From contig JAWNGF010000001.1 in NCBI GenBank assembly GCA_037039685.1, positions 4,650,001 to 4,714,000 of the forward strand: a stretch of DNA of 64,000 nucleotides. Reading direction: 5' to 3'. Every line of letters begins with the position of its first letter. Position 1 is the stretch's first letter. This stretch comes from Ceratobasidium sp. AG-K (lineage: Eukaryota; Basidiomycota; Agaricomycetes; Cantharellales; Ceratobasidiaceae). This document shows, in pieces, positions 44,257 to 56,170 of the stretch. The notes under the pieces are model-generated. The model saw only the letters and a list, made by a program, of their open reading frames with translations. It ran no database searches and was not told the DNA's origin. A program made the translations under genes and the position numbers.

Positions 44257-45377
44257 ATCCCACCTCCGTTCCTACCAACCGGCCGCCTGCGGGCTTGGGT
44301 TTAACCTGAAGATACCCACGGACTTATTTTGTTTCTGCCTTGACTTATGAATGTGTATCCTTAGCTGCGAGTGTGCGATACGAAACTTTGTAGTTACTTT
44401 ATAATATGTGAATAACGCTTACTCCTGAGTAGGATATGAGAATGTGATCAAGAACTGGGTCATTGCGATACGAGCAGGGTTGGATGCTCGACGAGAAGCA
44501 TATTGCACGCGCTTTCATTTGTTTCCATCAATTCATTAGTCAATTCGCGCTCATGGCCAAGGTACGGTAAACCACTTTGAGTAGGGTTGGACAAATATAG
44601 TAAAACCATATCCTACCCCAACAATGTCCAATAACACAGCCCGTGATCGCAAAGTTATGTGTTGCGTATGTGTTTAGATGGGCAGTCGTGAATAAAAACA
44701 GAGCAAGCTGATGGAGGGTGTTCACTTCAAAGAAACTAGCAATCAACCAATCAAAGACTTATCGTGCATCAACAAGGGTAGATCGGAGACCAGCGGTTTT
44801 GTGCGTCCGTTGGGGCCAAGGATGCGTCATACGGTCTCACTTGAGCACCAGTATCGCATTTGCGCCCGACAACACTGAATTTGAAGTGTAGCTCATGATC
44901 TATCGTGCAAAATAACAGAGGCGGCTCCTTGTATCCCGATTCGGCTCGGTGACTTATCCCACTGAATGTGTTTTGATGTCCGAGCACTGCAAAGAAGCAG
45001 AGCTGCCCATGTGGGGTGTAATCATTCCCAAATGCGGGCCCACGCGAGCGCACTGGCGTTCCCTCCCGATGTCCACGTATACCGACATCGAATCAACGTT
45101 GCGTGTAGTAAAAGTCAAGTGCCATCTGACCGATGCTATTCTGGCTCCTTGAGATCGAGTTTTGATTGCGGGGAAAGGGACCTCGAAAGGGACTGGTAAT
45201 TTGTGTGACTCCATCACTTGCACGTGATCGAGGCCTACTCGGTTCTTGTCAGAGGCGTCTTATCTTCCCCCACTCGACCACTACCGTCATTCGACCTGAT
45301 CCCCACTCTCATCCTTGGAGTAGCTACCTGCACAGCTAGCCTTTAGCTCTTGCGCGGTCAAAGACTAGCTCGCCAAT
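44257..45377. other. 1.1-kb intergenic region, no gene recognised
   Basis: 3' UTR of copy C, then unassigned sequence up to the PQ-loop gene. Only short unsupported reading frames. Confidence 0.45.
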
Positions 45378-47372
45378 ATGACCCCCTCAACCGACGCTAT
45401 CAGCAACGTACTTGGTCTTGCTTCTTCGGCTGCCTGGTTGGGCGCGCAGTTCCCGTGAGTCTATTGTTTTCGTGTTTTCGAGCTCAAAACATGTGGTTAT
45501 CACAACCATGCCGGGTTTTATGCTCGCGTTGAGGCCGACGTTGCGGTCATACGGTCGGCACCGATGTCACCCGACCACCTCCGTGAGAGTGACGGCATAT
45601 TGGAGTGGCGTTGGCAACGTGGCGAACGACGCGGTCAGCTGATACAATGCTGACAATGTATGCTTTTCCAGACAACTGTGGACAAACTACAGGCTACAGT
45701 CTGCGGACGGCCTCGCATTGCCTTTTTTGGCCAACTGGCTTGCCGGTAAGCAACGTCCACATCGCTGTTACTTCTCAAGTCGCTAATCATAAAGCTGTGC
45801 GTTGCTCCCTTTAGGCGACTCGACTAACTTGGTGGGATGCCTGCTCACGCACCAGCTCCCGTTCCAGGTCAGTGATCCACATCTATTGTCCAGGGTCCCA
45901 TACTGACAGGACAACCCAACTAGACCTATCTCGCGACCTACTTTGTTTGGATAGATACATGCCTACTTGGGCAATACATCTACTACGAGTGGTATCGCAA
46001 TGCCAACAAGCAGGCCAAACTTGAAATTGACACATCCAACACTGGACATGGTCCTCCGCTCACCGCCTCGCCTACCATCGCCTATCCTGCAGCTTCAACT
46101 TCTTCGCTTCCAAGCCACCCTCACCGGTCCCGAATGCGCGCACATAGCTATACCCGACAACCTTTGCCCCTACCGGACGATCTGCACGATGAGATTACAG
46201 GGGATGAGCTCCCGGCAATGACCGAGTCGTTTCATTCCGAACACCGCCGAGGTGCATCGCTGGCAGGACACCGTGGTAGAGGGTACGATCGCACAAATGG
46301 AGAGGCAGAACCCACGGAGGAGCGTCGTAAACGGGTCAGTCAGACGAGCGGACGTGGCGCAAGTTTAGTCTTCTTGGCTGTGTTTGGATTGTGGGGTATT
46401 AGCTTTGGAACTGGGCGGGGTGGTCTGGGAGGAAGTGTTGAGAGCGGCGTGGACAAGATAGGCAAGGTATTACAACCGGCGCAACACACTGCACACCCCT
46501 GGGCCAATCTAGCATCCCCGCTCAATGACGGCGTTCGCCTTGAATACGTCCCGTTGTCGTACCAAGGCACCAAAACTGGTCAGGAGATCCCCCCAACCGT
46601 GCCTCCACCTGCGCCGCCCCCATCGGATGATGAGCCGGACCGGAGTTCTTGGACTTGGACAATTGGTCGGATTTCGGCGTGGGTCTGCACCACACTTTAT
46701 TTGACGAGCCGCATGCCTCAGATTTGGAAGAACGTGAGTTGGTCATTCATTTCCATTTGGGCGGCGTTCATATACAACTACGTTTGTTTGCAATTCTAAC
46801 TATTTATGCTATAGTACACACGCCAATCGGTCGAGGGATTGTCCATCTCGCTCTTTGTGTTTGCTTTCTTGGGCAACTTTTTCTATGTCTCTTCGATCAT
46901 GACTTCGGCCAAGATGTTCGATACGCCAGCGGTGCGAACGCAATATCTCAAAGATGTCCTACCGTGAGTAAAACGTCCCTTGACTATATTGCACTTACCG
47001 ACCCTTATCCGATAGATATCTGCTCGGCTCTGCTGGTACTTTTGTGTTTGACTTTGCGATCGTCATTCAGTCATTTGTCTATCGTGGCCTGCACCCTGTC
47101 ACCGTTACGGGCGGCCAACCTCGTCGTAGGTACACATTGCTCGGACCTCTGAGGAAGAAGGATTGTTGGGGCGATCCAGGAGGCGGTCTCAGTCTATTGG
47201 ATGGGTCCGTCGCTCGCCTTCGATGTCGCGTGGCCGTCCGACCTTGGATCGATGGGCAAAGCATAGGTCGAGTATGGATGCTCACCCCAAGATGCGTTCA
47301 AGCGCGGAGCCAGTGGGCCGAGTCGGATACGGTGCTACACAGAATACTACGCAGAGCCAGAGTGGGATGTAG
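45378..47372 (+). CDS. PQ-loop repeat transporter (vacuolar Ypq/PQLC2-like)
   Basis: Seven-span PQ-loop proteins of this type export basic amino acids from the vacuole or lysosome. Repeat 1: LGLASSAAWLGAQFPQLWTN, YRLQSADGLALPFLANWLAG and LVGCLLTHQLPFQTYLATYF. A long polar loop (about 46000-46650) is rich in S, R, P and E. Repeat 2: ISAWVCTTLYLTSRMPQIWK, YTRQSVEGLSISLFVFAFLG, NFFYVSSIMTSA and YLLGSAGTFVFDFAIVIQSF. The two PQ dipeptides are present. Near 47110-47150 the frame probably loses one base: the natural C-terminus EEEGLLGRSRRRSQSIGWVR...YGATQNTTQSQSGM (stop 47372) is one frame away from the preceding exon. If there is no indel, the stop is at 47388 with an unrelated tail. Confidence 0.85.
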
Positions 47373-47675
47373 ACGGAGTGTATTCTAGAGTAGGATTTTT
47401 GATATTTGCGCCCCTTCCCCTGTATGGGACGCTGAGGTAGCATTCAATCTGTATATTAGGACTTTGTCGCAAACACATACGCTATCCGTTTTCTATTACG
47501 CTTCACGCATGCTGGAATCGAATTTTGGGGAAGTTCATTGCAAGACTAAGAAAAAATTGTCGAGCATTGGCATAGCATAGACCACAAGCACGCATAGAAA
47601 GATACATCGTGGCCCAGCTATCATCATCCGGCCACGTACACACATCTGCCACACCTCTCCTAGTCGTCAACGACT
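47373..47675. other. Intergenic, convergent 3' ends
   Basis: 303 bp between the PQ-loop and RPL7 stop codons; presumed 3' UTRs, nothing else seen. Confidence 0.5.
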
Positions 47676-48848
47676 CTAGTTCATTTGCCTGACGAGCTTG
47701 TTGATGTTCTCCTCGCGGTTGCCCTGGTCGCCTCCCTGCACGTAATGCCTACAATCGTTCGGTTAGTACCGGTCCAAAAGAGCTGAAACGTGTGGAACAT
47801 ACTTGAACTTCCTCGTCCTCCAGCCGCCAGTCGGGTTCGAAAGCTTGAATGGCCACAAGAAGTTGCTCGCCTGCTTGAAGTTGGGTCCGACGGTGATGAT
47901 CTCGTGAACAAGATCTTCGATCGAGATAATGCCGAACTTGCCGAGCTCACGCTCAATGACGGCGTTGTCCGAGAGGGGAACACGCTGCTTGTTGACCTTG
48001 GCGTAGCCACGCTTGTAGATCAATTCGCGCACGGTCTTCAGGTTAGGCTCGCCAAAGGTGACATAGGGCTCGACGAGACGGAGCATCTGGCCAGTAGCCT
48101 TGGTGACCTTGACAAAGACACCGTTGTTGATCTGGATGAGACGGAGGAGCTGCAAGATCTTGCGCGGCTTGGGGGCCAGCTTGTTAATACTGAGGGTAAG
48201 ATGGTCAGGAATACACTATATGAAATCAGGAAGGGAAAACTTACCCCTTGATGCGGACGACGAAGAGGACCTTGGGTTGGCCGGGGATATAGAAGTCGCC
48301 GGCAGCGCGGGCGGCACGACGAAGCCTGACCTCCTCCTGCTCCTTGGCGAGGTATTCTTTTACATAGGTATCGGCGCGCTTGAAGATCACCTGGCGCTTG
48401 GAAGCGCGAGCCTGAAGATTCAGTGTGTCAGCGTAATATCCTAAAATGGACGTTGGAGTAACAGAAAGTATAATGTTCAGTCCCGAAAGATGGTATGTTT
48501 GAAGGCAGCATGGTTGTGTGAAACTAGCCGTCAAGGGTTTGGTATGCATCATAAAGTCAAGAATGTGGTTCAAAATGGAGAGGGGAGAGTAAGGCCAAAC
48601 TATAAAACCAACGTACCTTGCGTGCCGCAAGGGCGGCGGCAAGCTTCTCCTCCCTCTGCTTATCGGATTGCTTGCGCTTTTTGAGGAGCGTCTCGGGAAC
48701 CTCAACCCGCTGTGTAATTTGTGTGAGTGGTGTAATTAGCTTTAGGTTGTTCTGGACTTACAGATGCGGTTGGGACACTATGTGCATAGGTTCAGCTTGA
48801 GTCCGTGGTAAAGCCAGTGTGGTGTACGTACGTTGTAGAGGGAGCCAT
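47676..48848 (-). CDS. RPL7: 60S ribosomal protein L7 (uL30)
   Basis: Structural protein of the large ribosomal subunit. Exons on the minus strand give [139 protein letters not shown] and KLVRQMN-stop. The start ATG is 48846-48848, and the first coding exon is only 17 nt before its intron. The third intron (48412-48616) is 205 nt, about four times the local norm, and carries a box C/D snoRNA. Codon choice is strongly C-ending, as expected of a highly expressed gene. Confidence 0.97.
48473..48556 (-). ncRNA. Intronic box C/D snoRNA in RPL7 (snR39/snR39B-like)
   Basis: Lies inside the long RPL7 intron on the coding strand. C box AUGAUGC at 48546-48552; D box CUGA at 48477-48480. Immediately upstream of the D box (48482-48494) the RNA reads ACCATCTTTCGGG. 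This is a 13-nt perfect complement of the conserved large-subunit rRNA sequence CCCGAAAGATGGT. By the D+5 rule the methylated base is the G of CCCGAAAG, which is yeast 25S G805 (snR39B target); A807 two bases on is the target of snR39/snR59. In budding yeast the RPL7 introns also host snR39 and snR59 (recalled knowledge). The terminal stem is not obvious and the ends are approximate. Confidence 0.8.
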
Positions 48849-49229
48849 TAATACGGGCGGGTGTCTTGAGGATGCCGGGGACGTCGAGCAGAGATTGTTG
48901 TCGGATGCAAATTACCCCGAGTGGCTGCTTCAATGGATCTTGATAGCACCATTTCGGCGCTTAAGGGAAAGACCCGTTCTCGGTTTCAGTCCACACGAGC
49001 AATATGGCAGGAAAACGAGTAACGATTGAACATGTAATTTTAACCATAACCAAGCATAGTATGAGGTATGATTTAAGCTGGTATCGAACACAACATTCTG
49101 GAAGTGGTCGTTGAGCTTAGATGAAAAGAAGGTACGCTAAATCTGGGAAACAAGCATTTACAAGGAGCGTCGCACAAGTGACAGACCTATTCGCATATCC
49201 TAACTAAAAAGGAACAGTAGAATATCCAG
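48849..49229. other. Intergenic, RPL7 upstream and kinase 3' region
   Basis: 381 bp between the RPL7 start codon and the kinase stop codon, both genes on the minus strand. No other feature recognised. Confidence 0.5.
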
Positions 49230-50849
49230 TTATCGCACCATCGTCTTCATCACATTACAAAGTGTACCCCACTTGCCCTTGGGCCTCTTCTCCTCAACCG
49301 GTTTGTTCTCTTGAACTCTCTCTCTAACCACCGTTCGGGTGACTGGTTCATGACTCTTCAATACTTCTCTTATGGGAGACGATATCTCAGCAACGAGGGT
49401 ACGAGCGCTATCTGTGCTGCTCCAGCTACCATGAGAATAAGGCATTCCTGAAACTCGAGCAGATAGGTGCATGGTGGACACTGCACGCCTTGGAGACCTC
49501 ATCGGTAAATGCGGCTTCATATGATGCGCCTTGGAATCGAGAGGAATATTGAGGTATCTTGCTTCAAGCGAGCCGCGTATGGTCTCGAAATGTGCAAATG
49601 CTTCGGCTGACGTTGGCCTGGTGCGGGGATCGCGCCTTGTCATGTAGCGTGCAACCGAAGTGAACGGTGCCAACGGCAGGTGTCGCTGTTTTAAGCCCGT
49701 GTTACTAGCTAGACGCATAGTATTTGTTTGTTACCTACCGTAATCATCTCGTCAATAACGTATCTTCCCATGCAATACACGTCCGCCTTGAATGGATCAT
49801 GTCCAACTGTAAGCAACGCCTCTGGGAATCGACCTAATTGTCCTCGCGTAGATCGCAGAAACCTGTGTTTAGATTGTCCGTCGGCCGTAACAATGGGTGG
49901 CAAATAGCTCGCCCGTGAGAAGTTCACAAAGTAGTAGCGCACAGCCGACTCCCCATCGTGAGGTCGGTGAGAATCTAGTTCGTGACGGGAGCGAGGCCGA
50001 AGGATAGATCTAGCACCGAGAGATAAGGACTGTGCGACTGGATGGAATGGCTCGTCGTAGAGAACTTCTCCGGCCATCATGATATTAGAGGGCTTGATAT
50101 CTCTGAGATGCTTTTTAGAACGGACTGGCTTTCAATGGCAACACCTACCTGTGCGCTACGTATTGCGCATGCATGAATGCTAGTCCCTATGAAACATGGT
50201 TAGTTGACTCTGCGCTGAAATGAGAAACCAACTTGCCCGAAGTATCTGCTTCATGAACTCCACTGCTTCCCCTACACTCAGAAACGGAGGATCATTGTGC
50301 ATCCTGAGTAGAGGCACTACACCAAAGTTTCCCTCAATCGTATTAGGCATGGGAATTGAACCCAAGAGTGGTATTGCGTGGTTGCATACATGACCCGTGT
50401 AAGGTGGCGAGTGAAGGTACCTCAATATACCGAGTTCGTCTGGTTGCCCAACAGGCCCATCTGGGCGGATGGGCTACGCATAGCCTTCAACACTACTTGT
50501 ACACCATCAGAAATCCGGGTCGCGTCCACTATCCCTAGTTCCTTTTTACAATTTGTTAGTATGTGTTGATCCTGTAGTTGAGTTCTATGCCTACCGTTAT
50601 ACGAATCGCGTCTTCATGATTGGAGGGGCTGTCGCGGGTCCCCAGCCACGAAGGTCTCCAACCCCGTCGAAGCCGGGGTCTCAATACGAATCCATTGTCC
50701 TCGAGATAGCTTTGATGGGCAGACCAAGCCTTTTCGGCCGGAGTAAGGCGTGCCCTGTCATTGACGTCTTCCTCGGATATCATATTGGGACGCTGCACCA
50801 GCGGAGACAGTGGCTGATCAAACGTTGCGGAGAGCGGCCGGGGAGGCAT
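49230..50849 (-). CDS. Agaricomycete protein-kinase-like protein, probable pseudokinase
   Basis: Kinase fold of a type common in Agaricomycetes. The N-terminal region MPPRPLSATFDQPL and LTPAEKAWSAHQSYLEDNGF precede a degenerate N-lobe with GVQVVLKAMRS (the possible Lys). The hinge region is IPMPNTIEGNFGVVPLLRMH and helix-C/E-like FLSVGEAVEFMKQILRALAF. The catalytic loop AHRDIKPSNIMM is intact, with its Asp split over an intron (about 50098-50150). The metal-binding DFG is NFS (YYFVNFSRASY, about 49915-49935), and APE is FPE (GRFPEALLTVG). FKADVYCMGRYVIDEM corresponds to subdomain IX. The C-terminal RRDPRTRPTSAEAF is the usual end of the fold, followed by a basic tail. No glycine-rich loop is evident, so catalysis is doubtful. 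Confidence 0.75.
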
Positions 50850-51545
50850 GTTAGGAGACAGAGGGACATTCGAAGACGTATCCCTGATATCCGTTTTCTA
50901 CAGCCGCCCGGCATATCTGAATGTGTCGCATCACTTAGCCTCTCGCGGATCATGTTCGTGTCTGAAGCGAGCCGGGTTCGTATCTGGTATCGTAACCGAG
51001 ATCACCTGGCAGATGCGTTCACAAGTAATCCGTTCGGCTAGTTAAATGCATAATTACTGTGGCGAGGGTGATTAAGCCTGGGGGTGGCACCAGAGGATGG
51101 CGTAGACCAAGCCACCTAGGTAATACTTCTGTTCAACGGGATCGAGACTCCCACTGGCAGTGTCAAGAGGCTCCCAAGTCTACACCTAGCCCAGTTTGTG
51201 ATGAAAGCTCAATAAAGAAAGTGCATTTCAAAAGGGCGATCTAGTACGCGAGGTGTGATGTAATGAAGGGATGATCCAAACCAGACAACTAGACTAGGAC
51301 CTACACACCCGCATGGACAACGCACCTCGTTGATACCCACATAATTCCACTAGCTTCTAGGCAATTCTGGATGCCAGTGGAATGATGTGGGCATCAGCGA
51401 TGCGCATTGCCTATGGAGCGACGTAGACCCCGTCTAGAGCAGTTTGAACTCGAAGTGGCGGGAAGGGAGAAAGCCTCCTGTGCTGACTAACCACGGCGTT
51501 TACCCCACACATCGAGGGTTTTCCCAAACCATCATCGGTCCGACC
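50850..51545. other. Intergenic between divergent kinase-like and RanBPM-like genes
   Basis: About 700 bp. I searched it for the SPRY domain expected ahead of a RanBPM/Gid1 LisH domain and found none. Only short unsupported frames. Confidence 0.5.
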
Positions 51546-53281
51546 ATGAGCCTCATGCAGCCAGGTGCGCTGCAGTTGCCCTCGAACCAACAGTTGGTAC
51601 GTATGAACGCACGAGTCTGTTTCGAATTTTAACATGAATTTATCCAGCGCAACGTAGTCCTCTCCTACCTACTTTATCATGGTCACAAGGACACCGCGCG
51701 GGTATTTGCCGCCGAGATAGAGCGCAGGGAAGACTCGGAGAGTATCGAGCGATGCCCATTGTGGCAACCTCAGGGCTCCGCGTCCGAAGCCGAAAGTCAA
51801 ATGGACATCTCGGATACTGTGGCGACCCATGCGCCGTCATCAAGACAAGAAACAGACATTCAGCCAACAAATGCTAGAATATCGTCCTCGCCAAACGCCA
51901 CTAATACTCACAGGAGGGAGGGAAGAACTCTAGAGAATATCTTGGTGGATGTTGAAGTAAGACGCAGTATGTTCTATTCCGCTATCTTGCTGGTGCTGGC
52001 ACGCTCAACAATTGGATTCAGAAATCAGACATACGATCTTGTCTGGAAGGATCGAGAGTGCGATTGAACTCATTGCCCAACACTCTCCAGAGTTCCTTCC
52101 TGTCGACTCGCCTGCGAACATCTCCCAGTCTCCGAAAACCAACCTTCAAACAGGCTCTCACGCCCCGTCAATACAAACACCAAGCCCGCCATCCTCCACG
52201 TCTCCGGCGCTAGCTCCGTCTCGTTCTCCCACCCCTGTTTCTTCTCAACCCCACAGTACCACTGCACCGGAGAAAGCATCGCAAAAGGCAGACGCACCTA
52301 CGTCTTCCGGCCTGGAGGCCGGGTCACCTGAATTGGCAGATTCCAACGAGGCTCACACCCAATCCCGTTCCTCTAGGAACCCTAACTCCCCGAGTCTTGC
52401 ACGTTCTGTCGATCCAGTGCACATTCTGTTCAACCTCCGAGTCCAACAGTTCGTGGAAGCCGTCCGTACGGTCCCGCTTCTGCCAAGCAAAGAACACAGC
52501 GAAGGCTCGCTAAGGCAGGATCTGGACCCGACCAAACCCGAGGGTACAGACGCAGACGCAGAAATGTACTCTCCTGACTGGGATGTGGTTGGCCACGAAG
52601 ACATAAGCATACGTCATAACGGAGCTACTCCCATAGCCCAACCCAATCTCCCACCGGAAGCTCGCCAAAAGCGACTCTTTGAACTAGCGTCAGGTTTATA
52701 TCAGAGTGTGGCCGCATTGGGATCCGAGGCAGATAAGAAGGTATATGCGAGGGAGGTTGAACAGGTAAGTTACCCTTTGGTCGTTGGGCGTACGTGAGCT
52801 GATGGTCGTCCTTTTAAACAGGTCTGCTCGTTAATGCTGGGGCCTTCCCCTGAAAATTCGCTTGCGGCGCCTTATCTATCCATGGCACGACGCGAAGCGC
52901 TGGCCGATCAAGTGAACAGTGCAATGCTCTGTAAGTCTTTCACGCCGCATACATGTACATCATTTGCCTATTACGATACACGCGCGACAGGGCACGTTGG
53001 AGAACCTCCAGCTCCACGCCTACAAATATGGGCGCAAACGACCAAAGTAGTATGGGACCAAGTCAAAGCTATGCGCTCGACTCTACATAAGGGGACCGAG
53101 ATTCCAGCGGATGTTCGAATGTACACTAAATACGTCGTGAAGAGCACTGAGGGCGATGAACAGGTACGGCACAAACGCGTGTACTACCTGAGGCAGCACA
53201 TTGGACTAACCAATGCACACTCTGTAGGGTCAATCTCAGACAATTGTTCCCTTTGATTTTCATGCTTTATCTCTGGCATGA
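51546..53281 (+). CDS. LisH-CTLH-CRA protein related to RanBPM/Gid1 (Vid30), without SPRY
   Basis: RanBPM/Gid1 is a scaffold of the GID/CTLH ubiquitin ligase. LisH: LPSNQQLRNVVLSYLLYHGH and KDTARVFAAEIE. CTLH: EIRHTILSGRIESAIELIAQ then HSPEFL and VHILFNLRVQQFVEAVRT. CRA: RQKRLFELASGLYQSVAALG, AAPYLSMARREALADQVNSA and QTTKVVWDQVKAM. The order and the LF-LRVQQFVE motif match RanBPM (LFTLKVRQFIE). The usual N-terminal SPRY domain is missing; the LisH begins only about 20 residues after the ATG. The exon ending near 51957 and the CTLH exon are one base out of phase: GAA|GTAAGA gives the wrong frame, while an extra G (GAAG|GTAAGA) would restore VDVE-EIRHTIL. The stop follows FDFHALSLA. Confidence 0.8.
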
Positions 53282-53886
53282 GCTTTGAGCCGTTATTGCT
53301 GCCTAAGGTGCAGCGAAGCGCGACTTGTTTGCATGGATTGTATGGATCATTTGGATTATATGCGCTACAACATGCTTTCTTGCCTCACAGAACTGTATTA
53401 TTTCAACTCAAGCTATATTATCCTTGCTTTTAACTCGGAAGTTGGGAGCGCATTGCACTGTGAGCCCATCTTAGCGATGCAATACTGGTTTCCTCGCACT
53501 AGCGTCAATCCAATCTGCCCTGGATGCTCCCCACGCATGCAAATTTAGCGCATACTTTCATTTGATGTTACGTGATTCGGTCTGTTTAAGATTATGTGGT
53601 GCAGAATGTAGAGCCTTTTCCATGCGTTGGGCAAGTTGTTTGGGTTGCGAGGTAAGCGCCTACCCTTTGCCGACTTCGCCGGCCACCATCAATCGCGCAA
53701 CCGTGACCATGTGCAAGGTATCTCTCCAACGACTGCGCCGGAGGAACTCACCCCGCTATCAAATACAGCGATACTTCGACGATAGCTATCTCCCTCTGGT
53801 GACTCGAACTTGGGGGCTCCAATACATCTCACTTTGACCCTCTCTTCATCTGCTCAGACATCTCGTCTCCTACATAAAATCTGAGG
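53282..53886. other. Intergenic, no gene recognised
   Basis: About 600 bp of RanBPM-like 3' UTR and promoter of the next gene; short unsupported frames only. Confidence 0.5.
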
Positions 53887-53910
53887 ATGAGAGTGGGACG
53901 CTTTCATTAC

Positions 53911-55810
53911 ATGAATAGACTTCCTGTATTACTTGTTTCGTCGTGCTTCTGGAACACCCTTGCCGCCGTCAATGCTCTTCCACCACTCCCTCGGGCGCCT
54001 CGAGAATTCCGGACCAACACGACTTCACATCTGATATTCAACACTGTTTCCGGGCTCTTGCAGCACTGGCCAAACACCATATATCGCAATGGTATGTCGT
54101 CGATTCTTTTCCCATTTTCTAACTCATCAAACCACACCGATATACAGGACACACATTTGTCCCAGGCTCGATCCCTGCTGGCACAGTCCTCCATCACGGT
54201 CGCGTATCCTTCGACCCTCCGCCGTCCCCCGAATACTTTGCATTCGATGTCGAGCACTCGTACATATTTTGCTTCTGGACACCATGCGTAATGTTCACTT
54301 ATAGGTCTAAGCGTGATCTGCGAGTAGGGTACTTCGACGGGACAGGCGCGGCAACACTTGAAGGTCCTCGCGATTTTCAGGACATCCTGTTTAATGATAA
54401 ATTCATACCACCGGGAGAGTATGATCCCTGGGACCATGCAAAGTCCATGTGTGTATGGGCTAATAGGGTTGGGTTGGATGGCATCGTAAGGTGGGTGGTA
54501 CCTCAGATGATTCGGGGAGACATGTAGAGGCTCATTGACTCATCTAGGATGGAACCCTCCTTGTCAGTCTATAACAAGCTCACGGACAACCTCAAGAGCA
54601 CTAACTGGTTTTCACAGTGAAGCAATTCTTTGCAATATTGACTCCGATCTAGAACTCGTCAGCGAGCAAGAGCTCGTGTACCCAGAGACGATGGTATTCC
54701 CGGGCCAACCCCGTCCATTTGAAACTTCTTCCAACTCGACTCTCCAGAAACCGCAACGCCAAACACACCCTCGACAAAGGCTATTGCCTCCGGTATCTCC
54801 GGGCCCTACTATTCCTGTTTATCCTGCACCACCAGGTTGGAGTGGCAAGCAGCGTGATCGTGATAGTATTGCGTTCGAGGCCATCAGAGCTGGCATGTGG
54901 CACAATCACTCACCGGGCGAGCGCCGTATCATCCTCGACTATTCAGGAATCGTTTCTGCGTACGATGGATCATATAAAAGTCTCGTTCGAAGCAGACAGG
55001 GGATCTCGCGCTCAAAGCACCGGCTAGCCGATATATCTGCAAGCGACAAAGTGCGTCTAGTAAACGAGGTTAACGAGGTGTTACGGCATGAGCACCCGGT
55101 GACAGAAATAAATTGGCCTGCGCTCATTCAAGGAGTCGTGGATCGCTACGCTGAACGTCTGGAAGAGCTCCAGGCCTTGTTCAAGCGGTCCGATCTCGAC
55201 CCTGTTGTAGCCGTTGCTGCTGCCAGACGCAAGGTACTTATCATGCTCACGCCGTACATGGTCTTTCCCCAATCTCAAAGCTCGAAAACTGGTAACAATC
55301 CGACATACCCGCAAGCACAGAAACAGGTTTCTTCGATCATATTATCCCGGAAAGTGCCCGACCAAGATTGGCTTGTGCGCATACATAATGCGTGCGCTAC
55401 CTATGCAACAGCGGGAATTCTTCATCGCAGCGACCTGACCAAGCAGGAAGAGCGACTAGCAAAAGCCTTGGATGATGTTCAAAGCGCAATATGTTCGTCC
55501 ATGGTACACATCTGGGCGAGTGCGTTTGATTCGGAGGATAGGCCCGTTCTAGCCGGCCAAATGATCGCCGAGTGGAGGGTTGAAGTCAAGGAGTTGATGA
55601 GTTGGCTAGACTGGCATACATGGGTCAAGTGCGACCCACCATGTGGCCCTGGTGTGAGTGTATCATTAAGTAAATCGAGTGTGTACATCTGACGAAGAAC
55701 GCACTATTTAGCTTCGGTGCGTGCTCGCGACTTGGCCGTGGGAGGTCAGGACGGGAGATGAGGATATCGGGCCAACGTGCAGAGACTACTTGCTTGACGC
55801 GGGGTTCTAA
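53911..55810 (+). CDS. Secreted conserved fungal protein of unknown function, intact copy
   Basis: I recognise a fungal family of unknown function but no domain name. The ATG at 53911 gives a signal peptide MNRLPVLLVSSCFWNTLAAV (an in-frame ATG also lies at 53887). Conserved blocks follow: LIFNTVSGLLQHWPNTIYRN, GHTFVPGSIPAGTVLHHGRV, FAFDVEHSYIFCFWTPC, DLRVGYFDGTGAA, FQDILFNDKF and VGLDGIVRMEPSF-EAILCNI. A Pro-rich linker follows, then APPGWSGKQRD, FEAIRAGMWHNHSPGERRI, LDYSGIVSAYDGSYKSLV, HRLADISASDKVRLVNEV, WLDWHTWVKCDPPCGPG and a final exon LRCVLATWPWEVRTGDEDIG. Cys pairs suit an extracellular protein. At least four GT-AG introns. The next gene is a broken copy. Confidence 0.75.
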
Positions 55811-56170
55811 CTACCAACTAGAGATAGAAGTGTGTCGCGAAGCTGCTCTAAGATTCAGTACATAAGTCATGTTTGATGGGATCTATTTTCAAGCTGTGGT
55901 ATGCGTTGCTGTTCCTTGGGTGACACTTAAATAATGAAGCTAGACTAGTTTGATACTTTTCGATCGTTGATCCGAGTGCTAGGCAGCTTCCTCCTCGTTG
56001 CAACTACATGCTCGCTACTGACATATTTAGTATACTCTCCGGTGTTCCCGTTATCTACCCAGGATCTGCAACTGCCTGATGTGTGTGAGCACCACAATCT
56101 CACACATAAGTACTGCTAGTTGAATAGGCCCGCACGATCAACTGCTGCTCGGACCAAACCAGCGCATTCA
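55811..56170. other. Intergenic between the intact and broken copies
   Basis: 360 bp without a recognisable gene. Confidence 0.5.
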
